Below the pieces are notes generated by a model, which saw nothing but the letters and a program-made list of their open reading frames with translations, was not told the DNA's origin and did no database searches. From Apis mellifera (taxonomy: Eukaryota > Arthropoda > Insecta > Hymenoptera > Apidae), in the NCBI RefSeq assembly GCF_003254395.2, contig NC_037640.1:8538289-8602288 (forward strand): a stretch of 64,000 nt of DNA, given 5' to 3'. This document shows, piece after piece, positions 25,205 through 38,100 of this stretch (positions are counted from its first letter, which is position 1; each line of letters begins with the position of its first letter). The position numbers and the translations under genes were made by a program.

Positions 25205-26780
25205 TCGCCCACGCGTCGAAAATTTAAAGCTGGCAGGAAACCGACCGCGACTCGTTACTCGCAATGATTCTCATACTCAATAATTCATTTTACACGGTGA
25301 AAATAAATTAGCAATTTTACGTGGAATCATCGTTTCCGATTCACAGAAAATTATTCGTTTCTCAAATAAAAAAAAAATAATAAGATTCTCTCTCTTTAAA
25401 TTCTCTTTTTCCCCCTCGTACTCTCCCTCTAATTGAAAAGTAGAATTCAATCGATTATCACAAAAGTGAAATAAAAAAAGAGAGATCGTGAAACTTGTAA
25501 TAATAATAAAATTGTGTCACGAATTTTGATCATTCGAAAATTAATAAAAATTAGTTATTACAGGATTTCTGAAAATTTCCTCCGATCGATCGATCTTCCC
25601 CGTCCCATCGTTGAGGGGGGATTTGGCCCCTCCCTCCCAAATATTTACCCCGTAGAAAATTCACAAAGGGTGAATCGGATCGTGGCTTATGCATCGCGCG
25701 TTCAAAATGCTCTTCAACGTGTTTGCACGCGAGAACAGACAGAGTACGCGTGGTATGTTTCGTCTCGTAAACGAAGACCCTTGCCTTCTAGCTGCGTGCA
25801 ACAGTTATATAGGGATTTTAGCTTTAATAGGGACACAAATTTACGACGATACGAACGTAATGAAAACCCTCTCTTCCTTCCCTCGTGGAAATACCTTTGT
25901 GTTTTCCTTTTATTTCGAACGTTAATTTGAAGACTTTTGCAAAGCAAGATTATAGTAAATTATTATCGTTATTAATTTCGAATAATTGTAAACTTAAAAA
26001 CTTGGAATTCTTTTCTTTTAAAAATTGGTTAAATTAGTACTTAAGTATTTTTTGTTTTTTATATTATTGAAATTTACGAGGGAATTATATTAATTATATT
26101 ACGTAATAATTACGACTCGTTTTAAACATTCATCCTTATTTTATTTATTTACCCATTTTTTCATCGTAATACCCTAGGGCTTGCTTCGTTCGCAGGATGT
26201 ATATTTAAATATTCTTCAAAATGTCTGGAAAAATTCAGCATCGCCCCGCTCCATTATTCAACATCATTATGAAAAAAAATTCTCTCGACAAGATTCATGC
26301 AAAAATTATTTCTTCTTGTCGAAAAATATCAAGAGATTCCAAAGATTGCAAACTAGACAACTTGCAAAAATCTATCCCCTATGCAATCTGGAAAGGAAAG
26401 AGTGATCCTTCATCTTGATCGAGGAATCGAGGAAAACCGAGAATCTGTCAGGATGAGGGGAAGAATAAAGAGAGGAGCAGAGATTCGAGCAATAGACGAG
26501 TAACGAGTGGAATTTCTCGAGTACACCGATGCGGATGCCTTCTTGGTCGATGCGAACTTAAACTCGTTATCGTCTGTCTCATATCGGATCTCCCTTTCTG
26601 GGATTGTCGACTCTCCGCCTTCTCTCCCTCGGCCATGTCCCGAACGATCGAGCGAATAATCGACCGGCAATTTCGCTTCCTCCGATCGTTATCGCGTGGA
26701 AAAATCCGACATCCGACCCCACGAAAGGGATAACGATAAATACCGACAAGTTTTTGGTTTTCATTTCCATCCCTTTCCTT

Positions 26781-27905
26781 CTATAAATAAACGAATCTCT
26801 TTTATCCATCCAATATACGTGTTAAGTAATTTTAAATAATCATAAATTTTTTCTTCTCGCCTTCTCTTTCTTTCTAAATAAACGAATCTCTTTTATCCAT
26901 CCAATTTCGTATGTACGTGTTAAATAATTTTAAGTAATCATAAATTTTCTTTTTTCTCGCCTTTGGATGTTCGTTATCGTTTTTGATTATTAGAGAGATT
27001 GGACGGATGTATGATGCAACTGATAAGGAAATAATGGTTTATTTTAGGTATAAAAGATCCGTACTCATAACTCGATCAAAGTAAGTTGTAATGTGATTTA
27101 AATAATCATAAATTTTTTCTTCTCGCCTTCTCTTTCCTTCTAAATAAACGAATCTCTTTCATCCATCCAATTTCGTATATACGTGTTAAGTAATTTTAAG
27201 TAATCATAAATTTTCTTTTTTTCTCGCCTTTGGATGTTCGTTATCGTTTTTGATTATTAGAGAAATTGGACGGATGTATGATGCAACTGATAAAGAAATA
27301 ATGGTTTATTTTAAGCATAAAAGATTTGTACTCATAACTCGATCAAAGTAAGTTGTAATGTGATTTAAATAATCATAAATTTTTTCTTCTCGCCTTCTCT
27401 TTCCTTCTAAATAAACGAATCTCTTTTATCCATCCAATTTCGTATACACGTATTAAGTAATTTTAAATAATTATAAATTTTCTTTTTTTCTCGTCTTTGG
27501 ATGTTCATGATCGTTTTTGATTATTAGAAAAATTGGACGGATGTATGATGCAACTGATAAGGAAATAATGGTTTATTTTAGATATAAAAGATCCGTACTC
27601 ATAACTCGATCAAGCGGTGAGTTGTAATGTGATTTAAATAATCATAAATTTTTTCTTCTCGCCTTCTCTTTCCTTCTAAATAAACGAATCTCTTTTATCC
27701 ATCCAATTTCGTATACACGTATTAAGTAATTTTAAATAATTATAAATTTTCTTTTTTTCTCGCCTTTGGATGTTCATTATCGTTTTTGATTATTAGAGAA
27801 ATTGGACGGATGTATGATGCAACTGATAAGAAAATAATGGTTTATTTTAAGCATAAAAGATTTGTACTACCCTCATAACTCGATTAAACGGTGTAATGTG
27901 ATTAT
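26781..27905. repeat. Tandem repeat, four ~267 bp copies plus a partial one
   Basis: The marker AAATAAACGAATCTCTTT occurs at 26876, 27142, 27409 and 27678 (spacings 266, 267, 269), and a truncated leading copy starts at 26785. Units share TAATCATAAATTTT, TTCTTCTCGCCTTCTCTTTC, CGCCTTTGGATGTTC, TTTTTGATTATTAGAG, GGACGGATGTATGATGCAAC and ATAATGGTTTATTTTA. Copies are near-identical, so the expansion is recent. No open frame spans the array. Confidence 0.95.
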
Positions 27906-27975
27906 AGATAATATATATTCGTGTACAATTTGACATTACTTCTATTATCTACTTACATTCCAAATTTTTGAAAAA

Positions 27976-28540
27976 GTGGATTATTCACCCGGAACAAGTT
28001 TAAAGAAGAAATTAATGATATCCCCGCGAGGGGAAGACGGAAATTGGTCGATGACCATTTTTAGAATCTTAATCTCGATTGAAAGCAGGCGGAATATAAA
28101 AAGTCGGAGGGGTATCGACGAATCGAGATCCCCGAATTTTCCCACAATACGAAAGCGGTTTGGCGGAGGCCGGCCTACCAATGTCGCCGAATCAATCGTG
28201 CGACATTCGAGGATCGGTTTGGCCGAGGTTGCGGTTTCTGCGCCCGCGTTCCAAGGGACGGGAGTGTCGGTCGAATCTCTTTTCGGGCCCTTTTTGCTCG
28301 TGCATGCGCCTCAGCACGAGGCCCAGTCGTTATTCCGGTCACGAACTCGAGGCCTCCCTTTCTCTCCCTTTCTCTCTCTCTCTCCCCTCCTCGTTCCTCT
28401 CCTCTCCTCCTACAGAGCCGTCCGGTTATCAATATTTATGTCGATTTGCTTTCGTCGGGTATTGGAGCCGAATACGGCAAAAAATCGCCATCCCTCCCTC
28501 GCCCTTATCAGCTTATCGCATCGCGATATTCTTCCTTCTC
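27976..28540. promoter_or_regulatory. GC-rich and CT-rich stop-poor island
   Basis: GC-rich from about 28020 to 28350, then CT-rich with a (CT)n run at 28368-28386. A + strand frame is open for 236 codons (27976-28686), the longest in the window, but two other + frames (137 and 117 codons) and minus frames are open across the same stretch, and the product shows no domain. I read it as a compositional island with unknown function, possibly regulatory. Confidence 0.25.
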
Positions 28541-29725
28541 TTCTTTCCTCCTCGTTTCGCTTGCGATTTTTAAATTTAAGAAAAAAGGAAGAGTGGACGG
28601 ACAAGGATTTCCTCTTACGAGAAAATTACGCTTTGTTGCTTTGTTATTCGTCGAGATGTATGCAATATATTCGTTGTATCGGGTAATTCGTTTGTTATTA
28701 ACGATACAATTAGGATGCTGCAAAAATTCTGTCTTTGTTTTTTATTGTAAGACGATAGAGATTGAGGCAATTTTCGTCGATGTAACGGAGATTAAATAAA
28801 AGATATAAATGTTCTGAATAATATTAATCCATATAATAATGATATACTTTAATATTCTTTGCTTTTTTAAGAGAGTTTTAACGAATCACGTTGGATTAAA
28901 AGAAAGAAAAGGATTACACATTTATATTGTTATATTGTACAATATGAATTTGAGGGCAAACGCGAGTTTTATATATCTGTCACTTTGAGAAATATATATA
29001 GTACACGTGATTCTCTCTCTCTTTCTGGTACAAAGCGAATTTATTCATTGATTCGGTTTTGTCAACGATGGAATAATAACGAAACAGTGGCAGCCAGAGA
29101 TGGAGAATTTAGATTAAGGAAACTCGTGGAAATTCGAGGGGATACACCTCGTGTATATTGTGTATTACGTGTACAATTTGAGGACTTAATAGCGTAGAAT
29201 CCACGTTGGAATTAATTTAACCGATAGACACCGGCGTTGGATACATTCTCGTTCCAATAATTGTCTGTTAGTAACAACTTCGCCTAATGGATTAGATGGC
29301 GAGCGGGGAAAAGGGGGGTGGCTCGCCCCAATCGAAAACTACTTTGCTCTTGATAAATTTAAACTTTCTCAAGATGCAATCCTTGCTCGCGATCCATTTC
29401 CAAAACTCGTCTCGATGCTCGAGAAGATGGAAAGATAGTTGAGATAATGAATAGAAAGAAAGAAGAAACGAGAAAACGCACCACCACATCGTTTCGTTTA
29501 AGATCGATCTATCCGTTATTCGATAATTTAAAAATCGCACCACAGAGCAACAAACGCTCGATAATTAAATTAAAAAAAAAATTAGAAAAATAAATTGGAA
29601 TTCGAAAAGAAAAGAAAATAATAAATCGAATAACCAAGGAAGAGGAAGAAAGAGATAAACGAAACGCTGATATTACACGTCAAAGTTTGTAAAAGCACGA
29701 CAAATCAGCCGAAATTCAACGCTCA

Positions 29726-29746
29726 CTCTCTCTCTCTCTCTCTCTC
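29726..29746. repeat. (CT)n microsatellite
   Basis: About ten CT units immediately left of a GC-rich patch at 29750-30070. Confidence 0.9.
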
Positions 29747-29749
29747 GGT

Positions 29750-30070
29750 GGTCAGAACAAACAACTCGTTACCAGGAACCTGCCATTTCCGGCCCGCGGA
29801 TTGCCCCTAATTGCCCTGTAACGCGTGTAGTATTACACGTTGCAAAAAGTTCCATGAATATTTCATCGCAACAGCCTTTGGCTCGAGTCTCGTCGGATGC
29901 CAAAACGATTTACGTAACGATTTTTAGTTCCTCCTCCTCCTCCCCGCGACCGGGGAGAGTCACACTCGAGGCGCTCGGCCTCGATAAATTCGAGGATTAC
30001 GCGTTTCTCGCGCGAGATCGGTCTCGTTAAGGGAATTAAGAGGCAGGCATGCGCGATGACATAAACGCGT
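29750..30070. promoter_or_regulatory. GC-rich intronic island
   Basis: CpG-bearing GC-rich patch with a (CT)n tract on its left edge, an arrangement also seen at 28.4 kb and 62.0 kb. CT/GA runs are binding sites for GAGA-type factors in insects. No coding evidence. Confidence 0.22.
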
Positions 30071-31417
30071 GTCACGGTTACCATATACGATGATCCTCCT
30101 CCGATCGTTGCTTCTTGATTCTTGTGGAAAATCGAATTTTTTCACGCGAGGAGGTGGAAAGATAAAGATTTATTTATTTATTCCTAGAAATTGTAATTGC
30201 AAATTCTGTTTCTTCTTTGTGTACATCGTGTTCCAATCTTCGTAATTAGAAGTGATATTGCACGATATTGGATATTGGAATACGAGATGTAACTCTTTGT
30301 GCTTGTTGAAAATTTGTTAAAAAATGTGATATTTCGAAATGAGAATCTCGATTGCAATTGCACGATTTTTATGCTATTTATTATATTTGCGATATTTGGA
30401 TATTTTTAAAAAATTTAAATTAATATATCATATTTATAGAGACTACAATTTATAGTATATTTATTTTGATCATAAAATTCGTAAGTTTCGTGTCGTGTAA
30501 TGGAATTCTGAAAGTGTATTTTTCTATTATCGACGCAACGCTAAATTCGAAACACTTATTCAAGCCCGTATTTCTTTAAAAATTTGAGTACGAAACACGT
30601 TTACATTTGAGCGTATCGTATTTGGTCAGCATGTGGCTTGCAGGTTTGTCTCTGTTGCATGCCACGGTAAACATACTTTTTAAATTTTCGGGTAAAATTG
30701 TACGACATGTGCATTGCACGATGATAATACGTACGTATCGACGTATTACGTATCACGTAAAATATATGGCGTAAAATTTGTGTAAATATCGATACGATCG
30801 ATACTTTGCCTATTCGAATATATTGAATTTCTTCTAATTTTTATTATACATCGCGAAAATATTGCGATTCGAGAGATAGAGATTGTTCCTATTTTCATTC
30901 TTTCTTTCCTTTTATCCGAGATATTTAATTATTCGTTAAATTCTTTTAACAACCTTAGACGTCCCATCAATCATAACTGGATGGAAATATAAAAACGAAA
31001 TATTATTTCTCTTCGGCTATTTATCTTGAGCATTTTATTCCATCAATCTTATTTAAAAAAGAGAAGAAAAAAAAAAGGGGGTAACGATCGTATTTTAAAA
31101 TTTTCAACACTAGAATTATTATAAATCCAAGTCCAAGTCCACACTCTACTACGTACGATTCATGGATTAAATAATTAGAGAACGGCGAAAGATTAATGAA
31201 CTCTTGAAAGCATTGTAAGTAAATATATACAAACATTTACGAACATTTATGAAACATTCATAAAGTAATTATCATTCTTCTTATCTATGATAATTTAATT
31301 CCCGATCTTTTCCATACCGAGAAACTTATCTTTAAATTCAATGTACTCTTCATTAGTGTACGTTACCGAATACGTAACGCTAAATTCATGAATTTTTAAT
31401 GCCATCGAGTGCAACAA

Positions 31418-31440
31418 CTTCTTCTTCTTCTTCTTCTTCT
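31418..31440. repeat. (TTC)n microsatellite
   Basis: About seven or eight trinucleotide units in AT-rich sequence. Confidence 0.9.
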
Positions 31441-31631
31441 CGAAAGCGGCCAGTTTAGAAACCATATAATTATGAATTGATTATTATTCATTCGGGGGAT
31501 GATTCATCGGGATCGGCAAAAATTTAATAGTTCAAATTATTTCGACAAGTAATTCCGATTAATTTATCGTGATCCGAGATATAAAAATAATTTTGTAGCA
31601 GCGAATGGTCGAGATTGTACGAGAATCAACT

Positions 31632-31651
31632 ATAATAATAATAATAATAAT
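31632..31651. repeat. (TAA)n microsatellite
   Basis: About six or seven TAA units in AT-rich sequence. Confidence 0.85.
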
Positions 31652-32359
31652 GCGAATAAATATATTATTCAAGGAGTTTTAACGAGTAATTGAAACTCGA
31701 GGCGAAACTTGTTGCTCGAAATTTTTAACTAGTTTACCTTTTCAACGGATTAATGCTCAATGCTCTCAATGCACGATCAATGAGAATTATCCTCGTTTTA
31801 AAGCATTGAAACACATACCGCTTATCTTACGTAACCCGTGAATAAACACGTTCCTCGTCGAAATTGCGTTGGAAAGTGTGGCAAACGATGAATTTACATA
31901 ATCGTCCCTGCGAAATCCTTTGCACTGTCCGACGATCCCAATCTTGAAACTCTAAATCAATTAACATTTTCAATGATCTAACTAACGGAATAGAAGAGTT
32001 TCGAAACAATTCAAGTTTGTTTTTAAACTCTCTTAACGCGTTGTTACTTAATTAACAGCGTATTTTTGACATATTTTTTTTCTTTTCTCACCAATCCAAG
32101 CATCCACCAATCCACCTCCAATAAGAAAAAGAATCTTCAACTTTCGTTGAAAAATTCTATAGAATTCCAAAGACTTTCTTTTACACATTTCCAAAATTTG
32201 AAAATGATCTTTTTTAATCCTCCATCTCTTTGCTATCTCCATACTTAAAAGAAATCTATCGATTCTATATCAAAGGAAAGCAATCTATTCGCAAAAAAAT
32301 AATAAAAATAAAATTCAAAAGCAAAAATACTTTTCGATGAAACATCATACATCCAGGAG

Positions 32360-32620
32360 GAGCGTAATCAAGGCTCGTGATACTTTCGAGGCGATAGGCG
32401 ACTTTCCAAAGCTTGAATCGGCATCGTTACATAATTTTTTTCCTCGTAACCGAGGCGTTTCGATGAGGCTCCGCTAGGATTTATGTAACAGCCCCCCCGC
32501 GGAATTTGCAGCGGGGAATTTACGTAAGCCCCCGCCGTGCCGGATTTACATTGGAAATTCGAGGAAGTGCGGCCACGCGTGTACCCCGAGTGCATTAACC
32601 GCGACACGTTAATTCTTTCG
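32360..32620. other. GC-rich patch
   Basis: CpG-bearing GC-rich segment with a C-run (32492-32499) and open frames of up to 94 codons on the minus strand. No recognised product. Function unknown. Confidence 0.2.
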
Positions 32621-33729
32621 CGAGGCGACAACCTTTGAGAATTTCTTTCCAAATTTTTCGAAAGCTCCCTCTCGCGATATTCGAGACAGCTCTTCGCTTA
32701 AAATCAGGGATCACTTTTCTCTGAGAATGGAAATGGAATGGAAATTGCGCGAAGCGAAAAAAGTAACGCGGATTAATTTTTCGTTTCGAAGATCGATGGT
32801 TGATTTTCAATTATATGGAAGGAATTTAAATCTTTTAATTATAATAGCACGTTGAGAGAAGATTATCTGAATGATATTCGACGATTTCTTGCAATCCGTT
32901 TACCAAGTTTTTTTCTGAAGCAAATGCAAAGATAATTTAAATGGAATTTATGCGTGCACGATGAATAGACGTATCCTGTTTCCGATTTTCAACTTTAATT
33001 CCTACGATATTTTTTTTTTTTTTCTTTTCACGTTCTCAAGTGTCTTTAATTATATTTTACGTAACGCGATTCTTTGCAACTGATGCGTCGTACAGTACAA
33101 TACTGGACTTGTAATTTTGTGGAACATAACAGCTTGAACACCTCGCGCAAATCTCGTGAGTTTAAGAACGTTTTATGCATTCTATTCTAATTTTATACGT
33201 CTTTAAAATGATAATATTTCTTCTATCTCGTGCGCCTTCGTTTTCCTCATTTTCTTCTTTTTCTGCCACGTGATGCCGCCACCGATCGTAAGGAATCCTA
33301 TCTGCGCTACGTTTATTAGATCGTTTAGAAGATGAAGGTATTCTAGCGAGAAGTACGTATTCTTCTTGAAACACCGATTCCATCAAATAGAATCCACCAT
33401 TGATCGCCACAACCTCCATCGTCATTCTTTCCCATTTTCGTTCTCCGACAAAAGAAGACGTCAAATATCTTGCAACATTTCCACAACACGATGACTCTTG
33501 GAATTCTTTCTAAATTTTAAAGTTAAGGAAAAAAAGGGAAACCAACGAATTTCCATCAGAAAGAATTTTTCCAAAATTCCTGGAGAAGAAAGTTCTCCAA
33601 TTGTTTCATCTTCAAATGCATCTCTCATCTTTCTTCGAATATTTTCATCTCCATCTAAATCCTCGCCAAAATTCAAAATTGAAAGATTTCGAAAAAAGAA
33701 GAAGAAAAAGATCGTAGATAAGACTTCGC

Positions 33730-34080
33730 GTCCTTGAACGCGTGCCACCTCTGCCATTTTGAAAAGTGGACGGCAGAGGCGAGTGGGAGGCCCATGGACG
33801 GACCCACGTCAGGGGAACATCCAACATCTGTCGAAAGGGTCGAGGGTGGCTCTCTGGAACCGAGTCATCTGACCGCTTGCTGTACTGCAAATAAGCTCTT
33901 CCTCCGCGTCCCGTTCCTTCCACGTTTTTGCCACGCACCCTAGTCACCGCGCCTCGTAATGGCACAGCCCAACGGAACACGTCCCTGCGTATTTTTTCTC
34001 TCTATCGTGCCTCCTGCGAGTTCCGCCAGGGAAACCTTAGAGCGCCTTAGGGTGGAGGTTCGAAACTTGGGCTAGCGAAA
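33730..34080. promoter_or_regulatory. GC-rich intronic island
   Basis: GC-rich patch with short overlapping open frames on both strands and no recognised protein. Its left flank (33380-33720) is strongly C-rich and G-poor. The right flank is not G-rich, so the skew switch seen at other islands is absent here. Candidate regulatory element by composition only. Confidence 0.22.
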
Positions 34081-34559
34081 GATTCGAAACGCGCTCCAAC
34101 GATTCTTTTATTTTTAATTCTCCTTTTTTCTTGTTTTCCTTTCTTTCCTTGTGGATATTAAATTCGAATTGTTGCAGTGAATTCTTTTATACGCGTGATT
34201 CCGTAATTATATATCATCGATATTTTGATTACGTTTCATTTATTACAAAAATTTATTACCAGAGAATTGAACGGATTATAAAAATCTCGTTCAAAATCTT
34301 GATTTAACGATAAATATATCGATATAACTAATTCTATCTTCATCACTCAATTGCTATAATAATAAATAAATCTCAATCGACAATTTTCTTTTCATATTAA
34401 CGATCGAATCGATTTCATTGCTTTCCAAAAAACCAAATACAAGATCCAAAAAAAGTGGAATGGATATTTCGTGTGCATCGCTGTACACTTTAATACGATT
34501 CCAATAAAAACAAAAGGAAAATGTTAAAGAAAAAAAAAACTTTGCTGTTTCGTGCTCGA

Positions 34560-35150
34560 CGCAGGGTTATAGCCATCGCTACGGAACGGGGGGGTTGAGC
34601 TAATAAACTCCGGCCTCCAGGGCTCGCTCGCAGTGGGACGCTCGATAGCAGCCTTTTAGCTCTAACTCTGTCCTCCCTTCTGTGTAGATATAATTCGTAC
34701 ACGCGAGCAGCGAAAGGAATCTACACCACAGGGACGCGTACGTGCTCACACATACATGCATACATATAGAGAGAGAGAGAAGGAGAGACACTGCTCGTCT
34801 GTAAACAAGGACGAGGATATCTGTTCGCGAGCGAGCAGAGAGAGAAAGAGAGAGAGAGGAACTCACAAGTATATAAAGAGTCATATAAGCGATGTTGGAA
34901 AGGAAGGCAACAAGCGTGGAAGGAACAAGTTAGAGATAGACGTGCACGTTCACGGTGGAAGGGAAGGGAAAATGACAATGATGCCCGGATTTCGACGTGG
35001 TTTTACGCGATAAACGAGACCCGATAACCGGAAAAACGGACAGGAATTGCATCGCGTTGCTTCTTCAGAAGCGAGACGTAATTTCACGGACGCGATGACA
35101 GACGGGAGGAAGGGAGGGGAGTTGGGTGTTAGACGAAGAAACACGGAACG
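34560..35150. promoter_or_regulatory. GC-rich island with GAGA clusters
   Basis: GC-rich sequence enclosing two GA-repeat runs (34769-34781 and 34838-34858). GA-runs are recognition sites for insect GAGA-type factors, which often mark promoters or Polycomb/Trithorax elements. Open frames here on the minus strand are Ser/Leu-rich translations of the repeats and are not called as genes. Confidence 0.3.
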
Positions 35151-38100
35151 TGTGCTTTGCGTTCCAGTTTCTCGATAAAAATTCTTGGCGTGCGAAAATA
35201 TTTTACGATCTTATTGGTTATAAAGTTTTTGAGCAAATGAATGATAAAATTTTGATGGATGGTGATCGAACGCGATGATGGAAGTATAAGAAATATTTGA
35301 ATATTCATTTTGCCACTTGGACGCGAGCAAAATTTTAATATCGAACAGACTTATTCGTCGATGAAACAAAGATTTGCCAATCTCTTTATATTTTCCAAAT
35401 TCGAAATTTTATTAAACTTTTTTTTAGAAAAAAGAAGAAAGATTAACTTAGATATATATATATATAATAATCGTGTACGAATTTATGTTAAAAAAATTTG
35501 AAGATAATTTTCAATGAACGAGCTAGAGAAAGAAAGAAAAAAAATTTCGAAACGAGTTCGCTCTGAATGCGCGAAGTAATTAACACAGGGACAGGGAAAC
35601 AGGGGGGACGATAAACGAAAACGAATTACATGGTGTGGATAGTAATTAATATATCTTGCAGTGAAACTTCATGGCGGAATGGTAAACGCGTGGCCAAACA
35701 ATCGTGGCAACAAAGAGAAAGCGTAATTTGAATACGCGACGAGGGAGGATATTGGTTCGCTACCATGGAGAATAATTTCTGCACGCATCTGTACACATCT
35801 AACGTATTGTCGTATTGTTGTCGACGTTGTCGACGACGAGCAATTTTCGTCTCTCCCCCCTCCCTCCCTCTCCTCTCCTCTTTCTCACATTTATAGCCGT
35901 AGTTCGTTTCATTGTTTATTTTTCACGGCTTGTAAATTCTTTCATTACTGTTTCAATTTAAACGAGAATTTAATTGTGATTTTACAGAGTGTGGAAGGGA
36001 GGAAGGGAGAAGTATTGGTGTGACGAACAAAATTAAGAATCGATGTCTCGTTGTACTTGTGAAATCAGTTATTGCTGTTAAAAATAATTAATTATCGAAA
36101 GTTAATGGAGAATTATTTATATATTTATTGCAGGAAGTAGTTTCATTGAGAAACAGGGATTGTCGAGGAAAAATATCGAGCTAATTGTGTTTCTCTCTCT
36201 CTCTTTCTTTCCCTAGCGAAGAGAATATTTAAAAATATAAAAAGTCGAAAGGAACGGAATTAATTTTGACAGAAATTCCCATAGTAAATCCTTTGTATAT
36301 TTCTCTTTGAATATTTTCAATCGTTTGTGCAAACTATTTTTAAGATCCTGAATATGGAATTTAGATTTCGATATATCACAACAAGCTGATTTCAATAATG
36401 ATTTCAATATATCAATGCTAAACAGAGCAATGAAACTTAAATCATTTAATATCGATTAAAGTATATTTATACGATTTCTTTCTCCTTCCAACAACATCTG
36501 CTAACTTTTTTCAATTATATCTGTTGGTGTATCTCAAAATTTTAAATCTCATTGAAAAAAGAAAAAAAAGAGAGGAAGAAAGAAAGAATCGGGTCAGAAA
36601 AAACAATTGTTTGTTCTCGCATCAGTGCAAAAAAAGAAAAAAAAAAAAGAAAAAAATTTATAAAAGTAGATTTAAAATTCACGAGCGATGGTTAAATATT
36701 TCAAGTTTACAAATAAAAACTGCAATCCGACACGAAGATAATCCTCGAGTTTATACTCTTTCCTCTTACTTTTCCTCGTCGAAAAAGCTCGCCATGTGAT
36801 CGATTTCGCGCACGCCTTGCATTATTCGGATGTTTTACGGAGAGGAGATGGGTGAATAATGGATGTGATCAGATACATTTTTCATATTCGTCGAATATAA
36901 TCTTCGAAATTATCGAAACTCTCGTTATTCCCCGAAATTAAGATCCGATCGAAATTATTTTTGCGACTTCTAACTTGGGAAGAAAAACAATAAAGAGTTT
37001 TGTGACGATAAAAGTTTCGCGATACATTTTTCTCTCTGCCGATACAACACGACTTTGTCCTCGCTCGCAACTTTCTGATTAAATGGGATCTCTTCCCGTT
37101 CCCCCTCCTTTTCTATCTGCCAGAAGAAGTTAGAGGAAAATAGTTGTAGAAAAAAAGAAGAAGAAGAAGAGAAAAAGGAAAAATTTATCCCCTCGAGACC
37201 CCTTAAGCCCTCAAGAATTCGATCAGTTTCGATTAATTTTCAAAGGATACTTTTCCCCTTTTTTCATCCAGAGAAGAAAAACTTGAACGAAAATCTTCTT
37301 CTTTTCTTTCTTTTCTTTTTTTTTTTTTTGTTTTACTCGAAAGATTTGAAGGATTTGGATTGTATAGCGCGCGAATTTTGAAATTAGGGAATGGAAAATG
37401 ATGCATTGAGAAAATTCTGAATACTTCGAACTTTTCATTCTCATAATTTCAAATATTTTTCACGAATAATATTATACGATTAAATAAAATTCGAAATTTT
37501 ATTTCTTCTGTTAATATATTTTCATGATACAATTTAAACTTATATAGTTAAAATATATTATATTTTTTGGAATGAAAATTCCATTTCTGAAACTAGAATT
37601 CTAAATTATATATATAAACTAAAAAAATCAAATCCCCGCCATTTAGGAATAAGTCACGTAGTCATAAGAGCGATTCTCCATAACTCACAATATTACTTTA
37701 TTATTAAACCACTAATTTTCACTATTTTTTCACCATTCTCGCAAGTCATTAAAACCAGAGACAACATTTCGCGGTAACATTTTCAATTTTAATCAAGTTC
37801 CAACTTGTAAAAATGCAATGCGTACGAAAAAAGAGAAAAACAGAGAGAGAGAGAAATTTATGCATCACGTATTAATTGCAAAGTGCTTAAAAATCGCGCG
37901 CATGTATGAAACGACGTGGCGGTATTCGCGGTATGCAAAATCCGCCTTGAATTATTTCACCGCAATCCCATCTTCCCCGAGTATTCCGCGGAAATTTTGG
38001 AATTTATCGATCCTCCACAATTTCTTGGATCTCACCTTCCACCGTGATTTCTATTCTCTCGATCGATAGATTTGGTAATTTTAAAAAAAGAAAATTATTT

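Noticed and set aside
27266..27300. GGACGGATGTATGATGCAAC followed by TGATAA, which recalls miR-184 (TGGACGGAGAACTGATAAGG)
   Set aside because: It has an internal insertion and mismatches relative to miR-184, lies in a tandem repeat, and has no opposite arm for a hairpin.
27976..28686. 236-codon + strand open frame, the longest in the window
   Set aside because: Other + frames of 137 and 117 codons and minus frames are open in the same GC- and CT-rich stretch. The product has no recognised domain and there is no splice or start context, so stop depletion is the simpler reading.
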